DNA of 64,000 nucleotides from the NCBI GenBank assembly GCA_964470965.1, contig CAYYIS010000012.1:1-64000 (forward strand). The letters run 5' to 3'. Below, one piece after another: positions 53,307-61,776 of this stretch (positions are counted from its first letter, which is position 1; every line of letters starts with the position of its first letter). The translations under genes were made by a program, and so were the position numbers. The notes under the pieces were generated by a model that saw only the letters and a program-made list of their open reading frames with translations, was not told the origin of the DNA and searched no databases. This DNA comes from CAYYIS01 sp964470965. GTDB lineage: Bacteria > JAAXHH01 > JABIQT01.

Positions 53307-54302
53307 ATGGCATCGATAATTGAAGTAGAAAATCTACAGAAATATTATCCGATAAAGCGTGGAATTTTGAGAAAAACAGTCGGTTATGCGAAGGCGGTGG
53401 ATGGTCTGTCGTTTACTGTTGAACGGGGCGAGACCCTCGGTCTCGTGGGTGAAAGCGGGTGTGGGAAAACGACCGCGGGGCGGTGCATATTGAGGATTTT
53501 GGAACCAACAGGTGGCAAAGTACTCTTCGGAGAGGCAAAGACTGATTTGGTGCGCCTGTCTCAGAAAGAACTGAAACCCTACAGAACCCGTATGCAGATG
53601 ATATTTCAAGATCCTCACTCCTCGCTGAATCCACGAATGACGGTCGGTGATATCGTGGGAGAACCCCTGAAAGTCAACCACCTTTTGCAAGGCAACGAGC
53701 TCCAGGACAGAGTGACAGAACTTATCGTCTCCGTAGGTCTAAAGCCCCAGGATGGAAGACGGTATCCCCATGCCTTCAGTGGTGGTCAGCGACAGCGTAT
53801 CGGCATTGCACGGGCGTTATCCCTACGCCCTGAATTGATCGTTGCCGATGAGCCGGTGTCTGCGCTCGATGTTTCTGTGCAGGCCCAGGTTTTAAATCTT
53901 CTGGCCGAATTGCGGGCCACCTATTCCCTTACTTACATTTTTATCGCGCATGACCTTGGCGTTGTCAAACACATAAGTGATCGGGTTGCAGTAATGTACC
54001 TGGGACGAATCGTTGAACTGGGCCCAACCCGATCTTTGTTTCATCAGCCACTTCATCCCTATACGGAAGCCTTGATATCAGCGGTACCGGTCGCCGATCC
54101 GGATACAAGGAGTGATCGAACCAGAGTGCGCCTCACCGGTGATGTACCCAATCCGGTTTCTCCCCCCACGGGATGTTGTTTCCATCCCCGTTGCAGATAT
54201 GCTAAAGACATCTGTAAAGAAGAACCGCCCAAGCTTAAATCGGAAGCCGGAGTTCAGGTCGCATGCCATTTCAGCGGTGACCTGTCCCTTCAAGGCGTCT
54301 AA
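53307..54302 (+). CDS. Oligopeptide-type ABC transporter ATP-binding protein (OppF/DppF-like)
   Basis: A 331-residue cytoplasmic ATPase of the peptide/opine/nickel importer family. Walker A GESGCGKTT lies near residue 50. MIFQDPHSSLNPRM contains the Q-loop. The ABC signature is FSGGQRQRIGIARAL, Walker B is LIVADEPVSALD, and the H-loop is FIAHDLGVVKH. The C-terminal oligo_HPY region has the Cys cluster GCCFHPRCRYAKDIC, typical of OppD/OppF. Only this one ATPase is in the window, although these importers usually use two. Its stop codon overlaps that of the convergent rtcB-like gene by three bases. Confidence 0.93.
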   Translation: MASIIEVENLQKYYPIKRGILRKTVGYAKAVDGLSFTVERGETLGLVGESGCGKTTAGRCILRILEPTGGKVLFGEAKTDLVRLSQKELKPYRTRMQMIFQDPHSSLNPRMTVGDIVGEPLKVNHLLQGNELQDRVTELIVSVGLKPQDGRRYPHAFSGGQRQRIGIARALSLRPELIVADEPVSALDVSVQAQVLNLLAELRATYSLTYIFIAHDLGVVKHISDRVAVMYLGRIVELGPTRSLFHQPLHPYTEALISAVPVADPDTRSDRTRVRLTGDVPNPVSPPTGCCFHPRCRYAKDICKEEPPKLKSEAGVQVACHFSGDLSLQGV

Positions 54303-55474
54303 TCCCTGTACGGATCGAATTCATTTTCTCCGGCCATCGCTACCCCCAGTGGTTTTAGAGTGTGCAGTATCCGGACCGTATCACCATGATGCCTCAAGAC
54401 GGCTGGCAGGCGTTTGTAGCAATGGGGTGACTCATCGGTACCCGCGCCACGGAGTTCGACGCCTTTCTTCTCGATCCAGTCCATCATCATCAGACGGGAA
54501 ATCCGCCCGGGCTTGATGACTCGGCCGCTCCTGCGATGGATTTTACCGCGTGCGGCCGTGCGGCTCATAACCCGACCTGCGCCGTGTACCGTGGAATAAA
54601 GCGCGATGCGGGATTCAGGAGATTCCCTACCCTCCAGGATTACAGAGATGTCCCCCATTGAACCACCCACGAAGCCTTTTTGACCGGGAAAGGCGGGGGT
54701 GGCGCCTTTTCGGACAACCCAGTAATCGATGCCATCGTGCTGTTCCTGCCAGGCATAATTATGGTGATTGTGTACTTCATCGATTATCTTCGCGCCAAGG
54801 AGCCGGCAGACCCTGTCACACACCCAATCCCTACCTGCATAGGCATAACGCCCCGCCAACGACATGGAGGTCAAATAATCCGTACCGAGATCAGAATGGA
54901 CATGAAACAGCAGTGGCGCCACATCCATCCCATCCCTGCCCCCGCCCTGATTCAAAAAATAAGCGGCGGTTTTATGGCCGAACCCCCTGGATCCGAAGTG
55001 TGCTCCGATCCAGATATTCCGGGCCTCATCTTCGAAAAGATCCACATAATGGTTACCGGAACCGATCGTCCCAAGCTGATCATGCGCAAGATCCTTGAAA
55101 CCTTTTAAAGGCTTTGATTTCCAAGCATCGTCATCGAACAGAGCATGGTCTACCCTGGACTTGTTTTTGCGACCGATGCCGAATTCCAGGGAATGCCATA
55201 TGTCATCCATTATTTTCTTAATATGCTTTTTTACCTCTGGGGCCGGAATGTCGAGTTTTACCGCCTTGTTCCCGCAGGCAATGTCAAAGCCCACTCCGGA
55301 TGGTGATATGTGTTCCTGATAGGCCAGGACACCACCGATCGGCACGGCGTAACCCTTATGATGATCTGCCATCATGGCGACCCTGCTCGCTTCCTCTGCA
55401 CATCGTTTAATCTGCTGCAGAGCGCCATCCTCTACAGGGAACCCCCAAATTGGAATATCATCAAAATATCGCAT
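54299..55474 (-). CDS. RtcB-family RNA ligase-like protein
   Basis: A 391-residue protein of the RtcB family, whose characterised members join 2',3'-cyclic phosphate RNA ends with GTP and manganese. Metal ligands can be followed: Asp and Cys in GVGFDIACG, His in GSGNHYVDL, His in GAHFGSRGFGH, and His in EVHNHHNYAW. The guanylated His lies in TVHGAGRVMSR. It is slightly shorter than E. coli RtcB (408). No archease or rtcA gene is adjacent. It lies head-on in a transport operon, so it is probably an independent RNA-repair gene. Confidence 0.9.
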   Translation of the reverse strand: MRYFDDIPIWGFPVEDGALQQIKRCAEEASRVAMMADHHKGYAVPIGGVLAYQEHISPSGVGFDIACGNKAVKLDIPAPEVKKHIKKIMDDIWHSLEFGIGRKNKSRVDHALFDDDAWKSKPLKGFKDLAHDQLGTIGSGNHYVDLFEDEARNIWIGAHFGSRGFGHKTAAYFLNQGGGRDGMDVAPLLFHVHSDLGTDYLTSMSLAGRYAYAGRDWVCDRVCRLLGAKIIDEVHNHHNYAWQEQHDGIDYWVVRKGATPAFPGQKGFVGGSMGDISVILEGRESPESRIALYSTVHGAGRVMSRTAARGKIHRRSGRVIKPGRISRLMMMDWIEKKGVELRGAGTDESPHCYKRLPAVLRHHGDTVRILHTLKPLGVAMAGENEFDPYRD

Positions 55475-55577
55475 CTTGTAATTCTGTCCCTTTTGATCTT
55501 GATTAACATGCTGCCGTATGGAATGTTAAAGAACGGGCGCAGTTCAACAGATTCCGGACATTACGCTGATAAAACAC

Positions 55578-55606
55578 TTTCACTGACTATCCAAAATCGA
55601 TATAAT
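55578..55606 (+). promoter_or_regulatory. Candidate promoter for the ABC importer genes
   Basis: A perfect -10 TATAAT (55601-55606) has only a weak TTTCAC 17 bp upstream (55578-55583). A start near 55612 would leave about 14 nt before ATG 55626, or 50 nt before ATG 55662, which favours the second start for the binding protein. Confidence 0.4.
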
Positions 55607-55625
55607 TGGAAGAGTTCAATACCGG

Positions 55626-57599
55626 ATGTCTAAATTTGTCAGCCCTTGGAGCCGCAGTTTTATGTTCCTCAGAATATATCCCAATTTATTCGCGATATCG
55701 CTTATTTTCGGAGCCTGTGCGGAAGATTCGGTGCGATTAGTGACCGATACCGGGTATCCCAAGGGCCTCGATGCCAGAGAAGCCCCCATGCTGGCAGCCC
55801 TTGTGGCGAATGGCCAGTTACCGGCTCTCGAACAACGATTACCCGAAAACCCTTTGGTTGCCAAACATCCGTATGAAGGCTATGAAGGGCCCGGCACTTA
55901 CGGCGGGACGTGGCTCCGCTTCCACAATTCAGCGGATTTCGGAGATTGGAAGATGATCGGGGGCTACGCGCCTTTTATGCGTTGGAACTGGGCTTGCAAC
56001 GATTTGGAACCGGGCCTGGCGGAGTCCTGGGAGTTCAATGAAGACGGTACGGAGTTCACGATACACCTACGGAAAGGGTTACGGTGGTCGGATGGAGCTC
56101 CTTACACTTCCGCATCCTTCGCCTTCTGGTATGACCTGTGTCTTGATGACCGACACCAGTACGCCCCCCCGGTGTGGTGCCTGGTCGACGGAAAACCGAT
56201 GACGGTGGAGACACCGGATGCATTTACCATCGTGATGAAATTCGCCGGACCCAACTGGCTGGTTCCGCTTTGGCTGGCCACTGGGTTCTGGTGGTGTGAT
56301 GTCTACAATATCCCACAACACTACATGAAACAGTTCCATCCTGATTACAATCCCGCGTTTTCTGGTTTTGTGGAGTTTCAACGCCGTATAATTACCCATC
56401 AGAATCCGGATCTTCCGACCATGTGGCCCTGGAAAATAAAAGCTATCGAGAAAGGCGGATACCAGGTATACCTTGAACGGAATCCCTATTACCACGTAGT
56501 TGACGATCTCGGAAGACAACTGCCATATATCGATCGTGTAAAATCAAGTTTTGTCACAGAAGCCCAGGTTAGAGTTCTAAAAGTGCTGTCAGGCGAGGTG
56601 GATGCCCAATTTCGAGGACTTCAGCTGAGAGACCTGGCCCTGTTTTTAAAGGGTAAGGGACGGGGTGGTTATAACATTAAGATGTGGAAAAGCAGCGCGG
56701 GCGCAGAACCGGCGATTAACCTGAACTGGTCGGACAATGATCCGGTTCTTAGATTGCTCATTAGGGACCAGCGTTTTCGTAAAGCGCTCGCTCTCGGCAT
56801 AGACAGAGAAAAGTGCAACCAGATCGCTTGGAGAGGGTTATTGCAGCCACAGGCTGCCACGGTGAGCGAGGAATCATGGCATTTCGATGATCCCGAGGGG
56901 CAGGCGTTGTTTGCCGCATGGAAACGGGCGGATGCGCAATTTGATCTCGATAAAGGCAACAGATTGCTGGACGAGATGGGTCTCACCACCCGTGATGCGG
57001 AAGGGTACCGACTGAGACCGGATGGTAAGCGGTTGACTATGGTTTTTGACGTGCCAACGGCAAAAACAGTGCCTTACGAAAATGATATAGGTCTTATCGT
57101 GGCGGAAGGATGGGAACAACTCGGTATAGAGATTGTTATTTACACGCCGCCCGGTGCGGAGTTGAAACTCAGAAGGGATCTCGGTGAATTTACGATCCAT
57201 CTCCACGGTGAGGGTGAGATGGATCTGTTTACCTATCCCGATTGGGTGTTCCCGACCTTACCTAAGTACTGGCACCCAAAAGTCGGCAAATGGTATGAAA
57301 CCGGTGGTGAGAAGGGAGAGGCCCCTACGGGGCCGCTGAGAGATTTACTCGACCTTTACGATGCTATAAAAATGGAGCCGGATCTTAGAAAACGGCACCA
57401 GTATGTCCGGGACGCGGTTCAGATTCATATAGACCAAGGCCCCTTTCACCTTGGAACTGTGGGCCGTGCCCCCCAAGTGGTTATCGTCGGTGAGCACTTT
57501 AAAAACGTCCCCGAAACAGGCATTCTTGGCCCTTGGGCTATCGTGGCCCCCGCCATAAGTTTTCCGGAACAATACTATATGGATCCGATCACCCAATGA
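55626..57599 (+). CDS. ABC importer substrate-binding lipoprotein (SBP family 5)
   Basis: A 657-residue extracytoplasmic peptide/opine-type binding protein. A lipoprotein signal with lipobox LIFGAC ends at Cys34 (or Cys22 if ATG 55662 is the start, which I find plausible because the leader would then be normal). The first conserved block is NDLEPGLAESWEFNEDGTEF, the family-5 signature FTIHLRKGLRWSDGAPYTS follows, and FRKALALGIDREKCNQI is the second half. It is 100 residues longer than typical OppA. It heads the run of permeases, dioxygenase and two enolases and presumably captures their substrate. Confidence 0.92.
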   Translation: MSKFVSPWSRSFMFLRIYPNLFAISLIFGACAEDSVRLVTDTGYPKGLDAREAPMLAALVANGQLPALEQRLPENPLVAKHPYEGYEGPGTYGGTWLRFHNSADFGDWKMIGGYAPFMRWNWACNDLEPGLAESWEFNEDGTEFTIHLRKGLRWSDGAPYTSASFAFWYDLCLDDRHQYAPPVWCLVDGKPMTVETPDAFTIVMKFAGPNWLVPLWLATGFWWCDVYNIPQHYMKQFHPDYNPAFSGFVEFQRRIITHQNPDLPTMWPWKIKAIEKGGYQVYLERNPYYHVVDDLGRQLPYIDRVKSSFVTEAQVRVLKVLSGEVDAQFRGLQLRDLALFLKGKGRGGYNIKMWKSSAGAEPAINLNWSDNDPVLRLLIRDQRFRKALALGIDREKCNQIAWRGLLQPQAATVSEESWHFDDPEGQALFAAWKRADAQFDLDKGNRLLDEMGLTTRDAEGYRLRPDGKRLTMVFDVPTAKTVPYENDIGLIVAEGWEQLGIEIVIYTPPGAELKLRRDLGEFTIHLHGEGEMDLFTYPDWVFPTLPKYWHPKVGKWYETGGEKGEAPTGPLRDLLDLYDAIKMEPDLRKRHQYVRDAVQIHIDQGPFHLGTVGRAPQVVIVGEHFKNVPETGILGPWAIVAPAISFPEQYYMDPITQ

Positions 57600-57621
57600 T
57601 TAGGGAAATCAATCCGTAATA

Positions 57622-58608
57622 ATGATCTCTTATATTGTGCGTCGAATTATAATGGCCATACCGACCCTTCTGGCCATCTCGATTATCGGGTTTTTCATAA
57701 TCCAGTTGCCAGAGGGTGACTTTCTGGATCGTAAAATACAAGAGCTGGAGCAACAGTTCGGAGATAGCAGTTCTCTGGCCCGGGTAGAGGAATTACGTAT
57801 CAGATACGGGCTCCATCAGCCGGTATATATGCAATACCTAAAGTGGATATCCGGATTTGTCGTTGGAGATTTCGGTGAGTCCTTTGAGCATGAACGGGAA
57901 GTGAACGAATTGATCTGGGACCGCCTGGGTTTCACACTGTTGATTTCGATAGGATCGTTGTTTTTCACATACGTAGTGGCGATACCCCTGGGCATATATT
58001 CTGCATCGAATCAGTATCACTGGACGGACCATACCCTTACTTTTATCAGTTTTGTTGGTATGTCCATTCCCGCGTTTCTTGTGGCACTGGCTTTGATGGT
58101 TTTTGTGTTCGAGGTATTCGGCATACCGTTGTTCGGGCTGTTTTCCTCTTATTACGAGGGAGCCCCATGGACCTGGGGTAAATTCATGGATTTATTTAAA
58201 CATCTGTGGATTCCCGTCATCGTAGTCGGATTGAATGGTACAGCGGGGCTGATGCGTATCATGCGGGGAAACTTGCTTGATGTTCTGGGGCAACCCTTCG
58301 TTCAGACCGCAAGAGCTAAAGGTCTACATGAACGGGTGGTCGTGGTAAAACACGCCGTGAGGATCGCCATTAATCCACTGATAAGCATACTCGGAATGAG
58401 TCTGCCGGCTATATTGTCCGGATCCACTATCGTATCGATCGTGCTCGGTTTGCCGACCGTTGGCCCGTTGTTGCTGAGAAGTCTTATGAACGAGGATATT
58501 TATCTGGCCGGTACCCTGTTGATGATGTTCAGTATTCTTCTGGTGATCGGCAATCTGCTTGCGGATATCGCACTGGCCTGGGTCGATCCGAGGATCCGTT
58601 ATGAATGA
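57622..58608 (+). CDS. ABC importer permease (DppB/OppB-like)
   Basis: A 328-residue inner-membrane permease with six or seven transmembrane segments. It begins MISYIVRRIIMAIPTLLAIS, the usual OppB start, followed by the LRIRYGLHQPVYMQYLKWIS loop. The cytoplasmic coupling motif occurs as ARAKGLHERVVVVKHAVRIA, the EAA loop that contacts the ATPase. It follows the binding-protein gene by 22 bases and overlaps the second permease by eight bases, as in other peptide importers. Confidence 0.95.
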   Translation: MISYIVRRIIMAIPTLLAISIIGFFIIQLPEGDFLDRKIQELEQQFGDSSSLARVEELRIRYGLHQPVYMQYLKWISGFVVGDFGESFEHEREVNELIWDRLGFTLLISIGSLFFTYVVAIPLGIYSASNQYHWTDHTLTFISFVGMSIPAFLVALALMVFVFEVFGIPLFGLFSSYYEGAPWTWGKFMDLFKHLWIPVIVVGLNGTAGLMRIMRGNLLDVLGQPFVQTARAKGLHERVVVVKHAVRIAINPLISILGMSLPAILSGSTIVSIVLGLPTVGPLLLRSLMNEDIYLAGTLLMMFSILLVIGNLLADIALAWVDPRIRYE

Positions 58609-59704
58609 GAGGAAGTCGTTACGGTTTATCGATGATAGTCTGGGTGACGAGACCATGACGGTGAGTGATTCCGGTATCCTGAGCTATAGGCAATTGATCT
58701 GGCGTCGGTTTAAGAGAAACCGCATGGGAAAATTGGCCGCGGGGGTGCTTGTCGGCTGTTATCTTGTGGCCATAGGTGCTGACTTTTTTGCACCTTATCA
58801 TTACAACGATATCAACATCACAGTGAGGCATACGCCGCCCCAGTCCCTTCACTTTTCCTGGGATGAGGGGTTGCATGTGTACGGGCTTAAGGACACGCAG
58901 AATCCAAATACACTAGAAACCGAATATGTCCCCGATCCCACCCAGATCTATCCTGTGTGTTTATTTTATTCGGACGTAAATGACGGGATACATCTGTTGG
59001 GGTCGGACGGGCCATTTTTTCTTCTGGGTACAGACCGCATGGGGCGGGATCTATTGTCCCGCATCATTTTTGGCGCGAGGGTTTCGATGACCATCGGACT
59101 TGTCGGGGTGTTTCTGAGTCTGGTGTTGGGCTCGATTCTCGGAACAGTATCGGGATATTTCAGCGGTTGGATTGATCAAATTATACAACGCATAGTAGAA
59201 CTTCTGGCGTCATTTCCTCCCATACCGTTGTGGATGGCTCTGGGGGCGGCGCTGCCTGCGGGATGGAGCAGTGTACAGACTTACTTCGGCATCACCATCA
59301 TCCTTTCTATTGTCAGCTGGGGTGGTTTGGCACGGGAGGTCAGGGGCAAAGTCCTGGTATTCCGTGAACAGGAGTTCGCCCTCGCGGCACGGTCCGCAGG
59401 AGCCGGTCACTGGTATATAATTACCAGACATCTGCTTCCAGGATGCTACAGCCATATCATCGTTATCGCCACACTTGCCATACCGGGAATGATCCTTGGC
59501 GAGACCGCCTTGAGTTTTTTGGGGCTCGGAATTCGACCGCCCATGACCAGCTGGGGCGTGTTGCTGGAAGAAGCCCAGCGGGTGACGGTGCTGCTCCATT
59601 ATCCCTGGCTGCTGTATCCTGCAGTTCCGATTTTAATCGTTGTTATTGCCTATAATTTCCTGGGTGATGCCTTGCGGGACGCGGCGGATCCGTATTCCAA
59701 TTAA
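58601..59704 (+). CDS. ABC importer permease (DppC/OppC-like)
   Basis: A 367-residue inner-membrane permease. It has an N-terminal cytoplasmic stretch with WRRFKRNRMGKLAAG before the first span, then an extended periplasmic loop of about 95 residues ending in LLGTDRMGRDLLSRIIFGAR, the OppC signature. The EAA coupling motif is LAARSAGAGHWYIITRHLLPG. ATG 58601 has GAGG seven bases upstream and overlaps the end of the first permease; a frame from 58559 would add 14 unlikely residues. The next gene begins within 15 bases. Confidence 0.95.
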   Translation: MNERKSLRFIDDSLGDETMTVSDSGILSYRQLIWRRFKRNRMGKLAAGVLVGCYLVAIGADFFAPYHYNDINITVRHTPPQSLHFSWDEGLHVYGLKDTQNPNTLETEYVPDPTQIYPVCLFYSDVNDGIHLLGSDGPFFLLGTDRMGRDLLSRIIFGARVSMTIGLVGVFLSLVLGSILGTVSGYFSGWIDQIIQRIVELLASFPPIPLWMALGAALPAGWSSVQTYFGITIILSIVSWGGLAREVRGKVLVFREQEFALAARSAGAGHWYIITRHLLPGCYSHIIVIATLAIPGMILGETALSFLGLGIRPPMTSWGVLLEEAQRVTVLLHYPWLLYPAVPILIVVIAYNFLGDALRDAADPYSN

Positions 59705-59718
59705 AAACGGAGATGAAA

Positions 59719-60489
59719 ATGACCACAGCTTTTACCGGGCTGATATCTGACGCACAGAGGGAGCAGTACAGGGAGGAAGGATATTTCATCCTTGAGGACG
59801 TGGTGCCCAAAGACGACCTGGCATTGCTACGGGGGGAATGTCAAAGATATATCAATGAAGCGGATGCTGAAATGGCGAACAGGAAAGAACCTGCCCGCGG
59901 TATTTCCCACCAGGGCAAAAGGTATTTTATCTCTGGAAAGCAGGCAGAGAACGAACGGCTTCGGTCATACATATACAGCGGACTCATGGCGGAGGTGTGC
60001 CGCGCAACGCTCGGCATCAATGCCTATATGTTCTGGGAACAGTTCGTGGTAAAAGGAGCCGAAGTAGGAATGAAATTCTCATGGCACCAGGACTCTGGAT
60101 ACGTAGGCTATGACCACACACCCTATATGAGCTGCTGGTGCGCTCTGGACGATATGACTGAGGAGAACGGGACGGTTTACATCCTGCCTTTTTCCAGAGC
60201 AGGCACGCGTAAACGGCAGGAACATGTTGTTGAGGAGGGCTCCAACGACAAGGTGGGGTATTTCGGTGATGACCTCGGTATTCCGGTTATCGCCCCCGCC
60301 GGAAGCCTTGCAGTGTTTACGAGTGTATCATTCCATAGAAGCGGCACAAATAGAACAGACCGTATGCGCCGCGTTTACTTGACGCAGTATTCAGGCAGTC
60401 CCATTTACACGCAGGATGGATCAAAGCTGTGGGGTAATGCAGTGCAGTTCGTAAAAGAGAACCAGCAGATTACCCCCGTGGTTCATTAA
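59719..60489 (+). CDS. Phytanoyl-CoA dioxygenase-family protein
   Basis: A 256-residue iron(II)/2-oxoglutarate oxygenase-type protein. The double-stranded beta-helix ligands are H-x-D in FSWHQDSGYVGYD (about 118) and the distal His in SVSFHRSGTNRTDRMRR, where the following Arg would bind 2-oxoglutarate. It probably hydroxylates a small molecule, possibly the imported one. ATG 59719 has GGAG six bases away, while ATG 59713 sits directly on it. It lies in the importer operon, followed after 14 bases by an enolase gene. Confidence 0.9.
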   Translation: MTTAFTGLISDAQREQYREEGYFILEDVVPKDDLALLRGECQRYINEADAEMANRKEPARGISHQGKRYFISGKQAENERLRSYIYSGLMAEVCRATLGINAYMFWEQFVVKGAEVGMKFSWHQDSGYVGYDHTPYMSCWCALDDMTEENGTVYILPFSRAGTRKRQEHVVEEGSNDKVGYFGDDLGIPVIAPAGSLAVFTSVSFHRSGTNRTDRMRRVYLTQYSGSPIYTQDGSKLWGNAVQFVKENQQITPVVH

Positions 60490-60503
60490 CCGATGGCAGG
60501 AAA

Positions 60504-61763
60504 ATGATAATTACCGACATCGAAGTAATTCAACTGCGGGTACCGTATGAGGATCGTATCCGCAAGGCGTTTTATCACTTCGGTATGACGGAGGAATTGA
60601 CCCTCTATAAATTCCATACGGATACCGAGCACATAGGTGTGTGTGAAAATGTAGGACCACCTTTTTCCGAAGATCAGCTTGCCCGGTACGTTGGCACAGA
60701 TCCCTTTGACCATGTAATGGGCACTGGGCCGTTCAATCTGGATATGGGGTGTTACGACCTAATGGGGAAATACCTCGATAAACCATCCTGGCATCTCATG
60801 GGTCAGCAGGTTCGGCCCTGGGTGGCTATGGGGTGGTGGATGCCCTCCATGTCCGTGGAGGATTCCGTGGCAGAGGTCCAGTGGGCCTACGAAAGAGGGT
60901 ACCGGGGATTAAAATGCAAAGCCAGGGCGTTCTATGACGTCATCGGTCAGACCGAGGCAATCCAGGATGTGGTAGCGGATGATTTCAGAATAGAATATGA
61001 TTTTAACGGCGCGCTTATTTCGGTGGACAAGGCGTTGCCGATACTAAAACAATTAGAAGGTTTCCCGGTAATAAAAGGGGTTGAGGAACCGATTTTTGCC
61101 TCCGATATCACAGGATGGCGACGGCTGCATCAAGCGATCAGGATTCCATTCTATCTTCACGGGGTCAGGGTACTGTGCCCTCCGGCATCAAGGGAACCGT
61201 CCGGCCCCTGGACCGGCCTGAGGGCGGGCGATTTTGACGGGGCGCTCTGTAGTCACGAATCCATTGGCAATGCCCTGGCAGCAGCGTGGACGTTCGCGGC
61301 AGCCAACACACCGATACTGCTCCAGTATGTCGGCACGGGCATCACGACCGCCTTCGCTTTGCAATTGGGTGCGGTAATGCCTACGGCCACCCTGCCGGGC
61401 GTGACAGCGAGTCATGCTTATGTTGATGATCTCATCTTGGACCACCATCCGGTCCAGCGGGGTTTGATGAAGGTCCCGGAAGGTCCCGGTCTGGGCATTA
61501 CACTGGATGAAGAGGCAGTAGAACGTTTTAGTAAGGATCACCACATGACATGGCTCAGACATATCACGGTCGTCACCCTGCCTGGCGGCGTAGACCATTA
61601 TTACAGGAGTCTTTCTCAGGCGGAACGACTTATGAAACAGGGCGTGGATGATGCATTCGCACCTGGAATAACCTTGCACGAATGGGAGGATGATGGTACG
61701 GATCGATTCGACAAATTGTGGCAGAGATTACAAAGAGATGATTGGCCGATTTTCACGGATTAA
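60504..61763 (+). CDS. Enolase-superfamily protein with incomplete metal site
   Basis: A 419-residue protein of the mandelate racemase/muconate lactonising group. LKCKAR gives a K-x-K motif near residue 138. The first ligand appears as Asp in IEYDFNGAL and the second as Glu in VEEPI. The third, usually an Asp or Glu in ADES, is not evident: the equivalent region reads YLHGVRV. The motif opposite (LCSHESIGNALAAAWTFAAA) also differs. It may bind metal through His or may have lost classic activity. It sits between the dioxygenase and a second, canonical enolase gene, in the importer operon. Confidence 0.82.
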   Translation: MIITDIEVIQLRVPYEDRIRKAFYHFGMTEELTLYKFHTDTEHIGVCENVGPPFSEDQLARYVGTDPFDHVMGTGPFNLDMGCYDLMGKYLDKPSWHLMGQQVRPWVAMGWWMPSMSVEDSVAEVQWAYERGYRGLKCKARAFYDVIGQTEAIQDVVADDFRIEYDFNGALISVDKALPILKQLEGFPVIKGVEEPIFASDITGWRRLHQAIRIPFYLHGVRVLCPPASREPSGPWTGLRAGDFDGALCSHESIGNALAAAWTFAAANTPILLQYVGTGITTAFALQLGAVMPTATLPGVTASHAYVDDLILDHHPVQRGLMKVPEGPGLGITLDEEAVERFSKDHHMTWLRHITVVTLPGGVDHYYRSLSQAERLMKQGVDDAFAPGITLHEWEDDGTDRFDKLWQRLQRDDWPIFTD

Positions 61764-61776
61764 CCGGGAGATCTGA

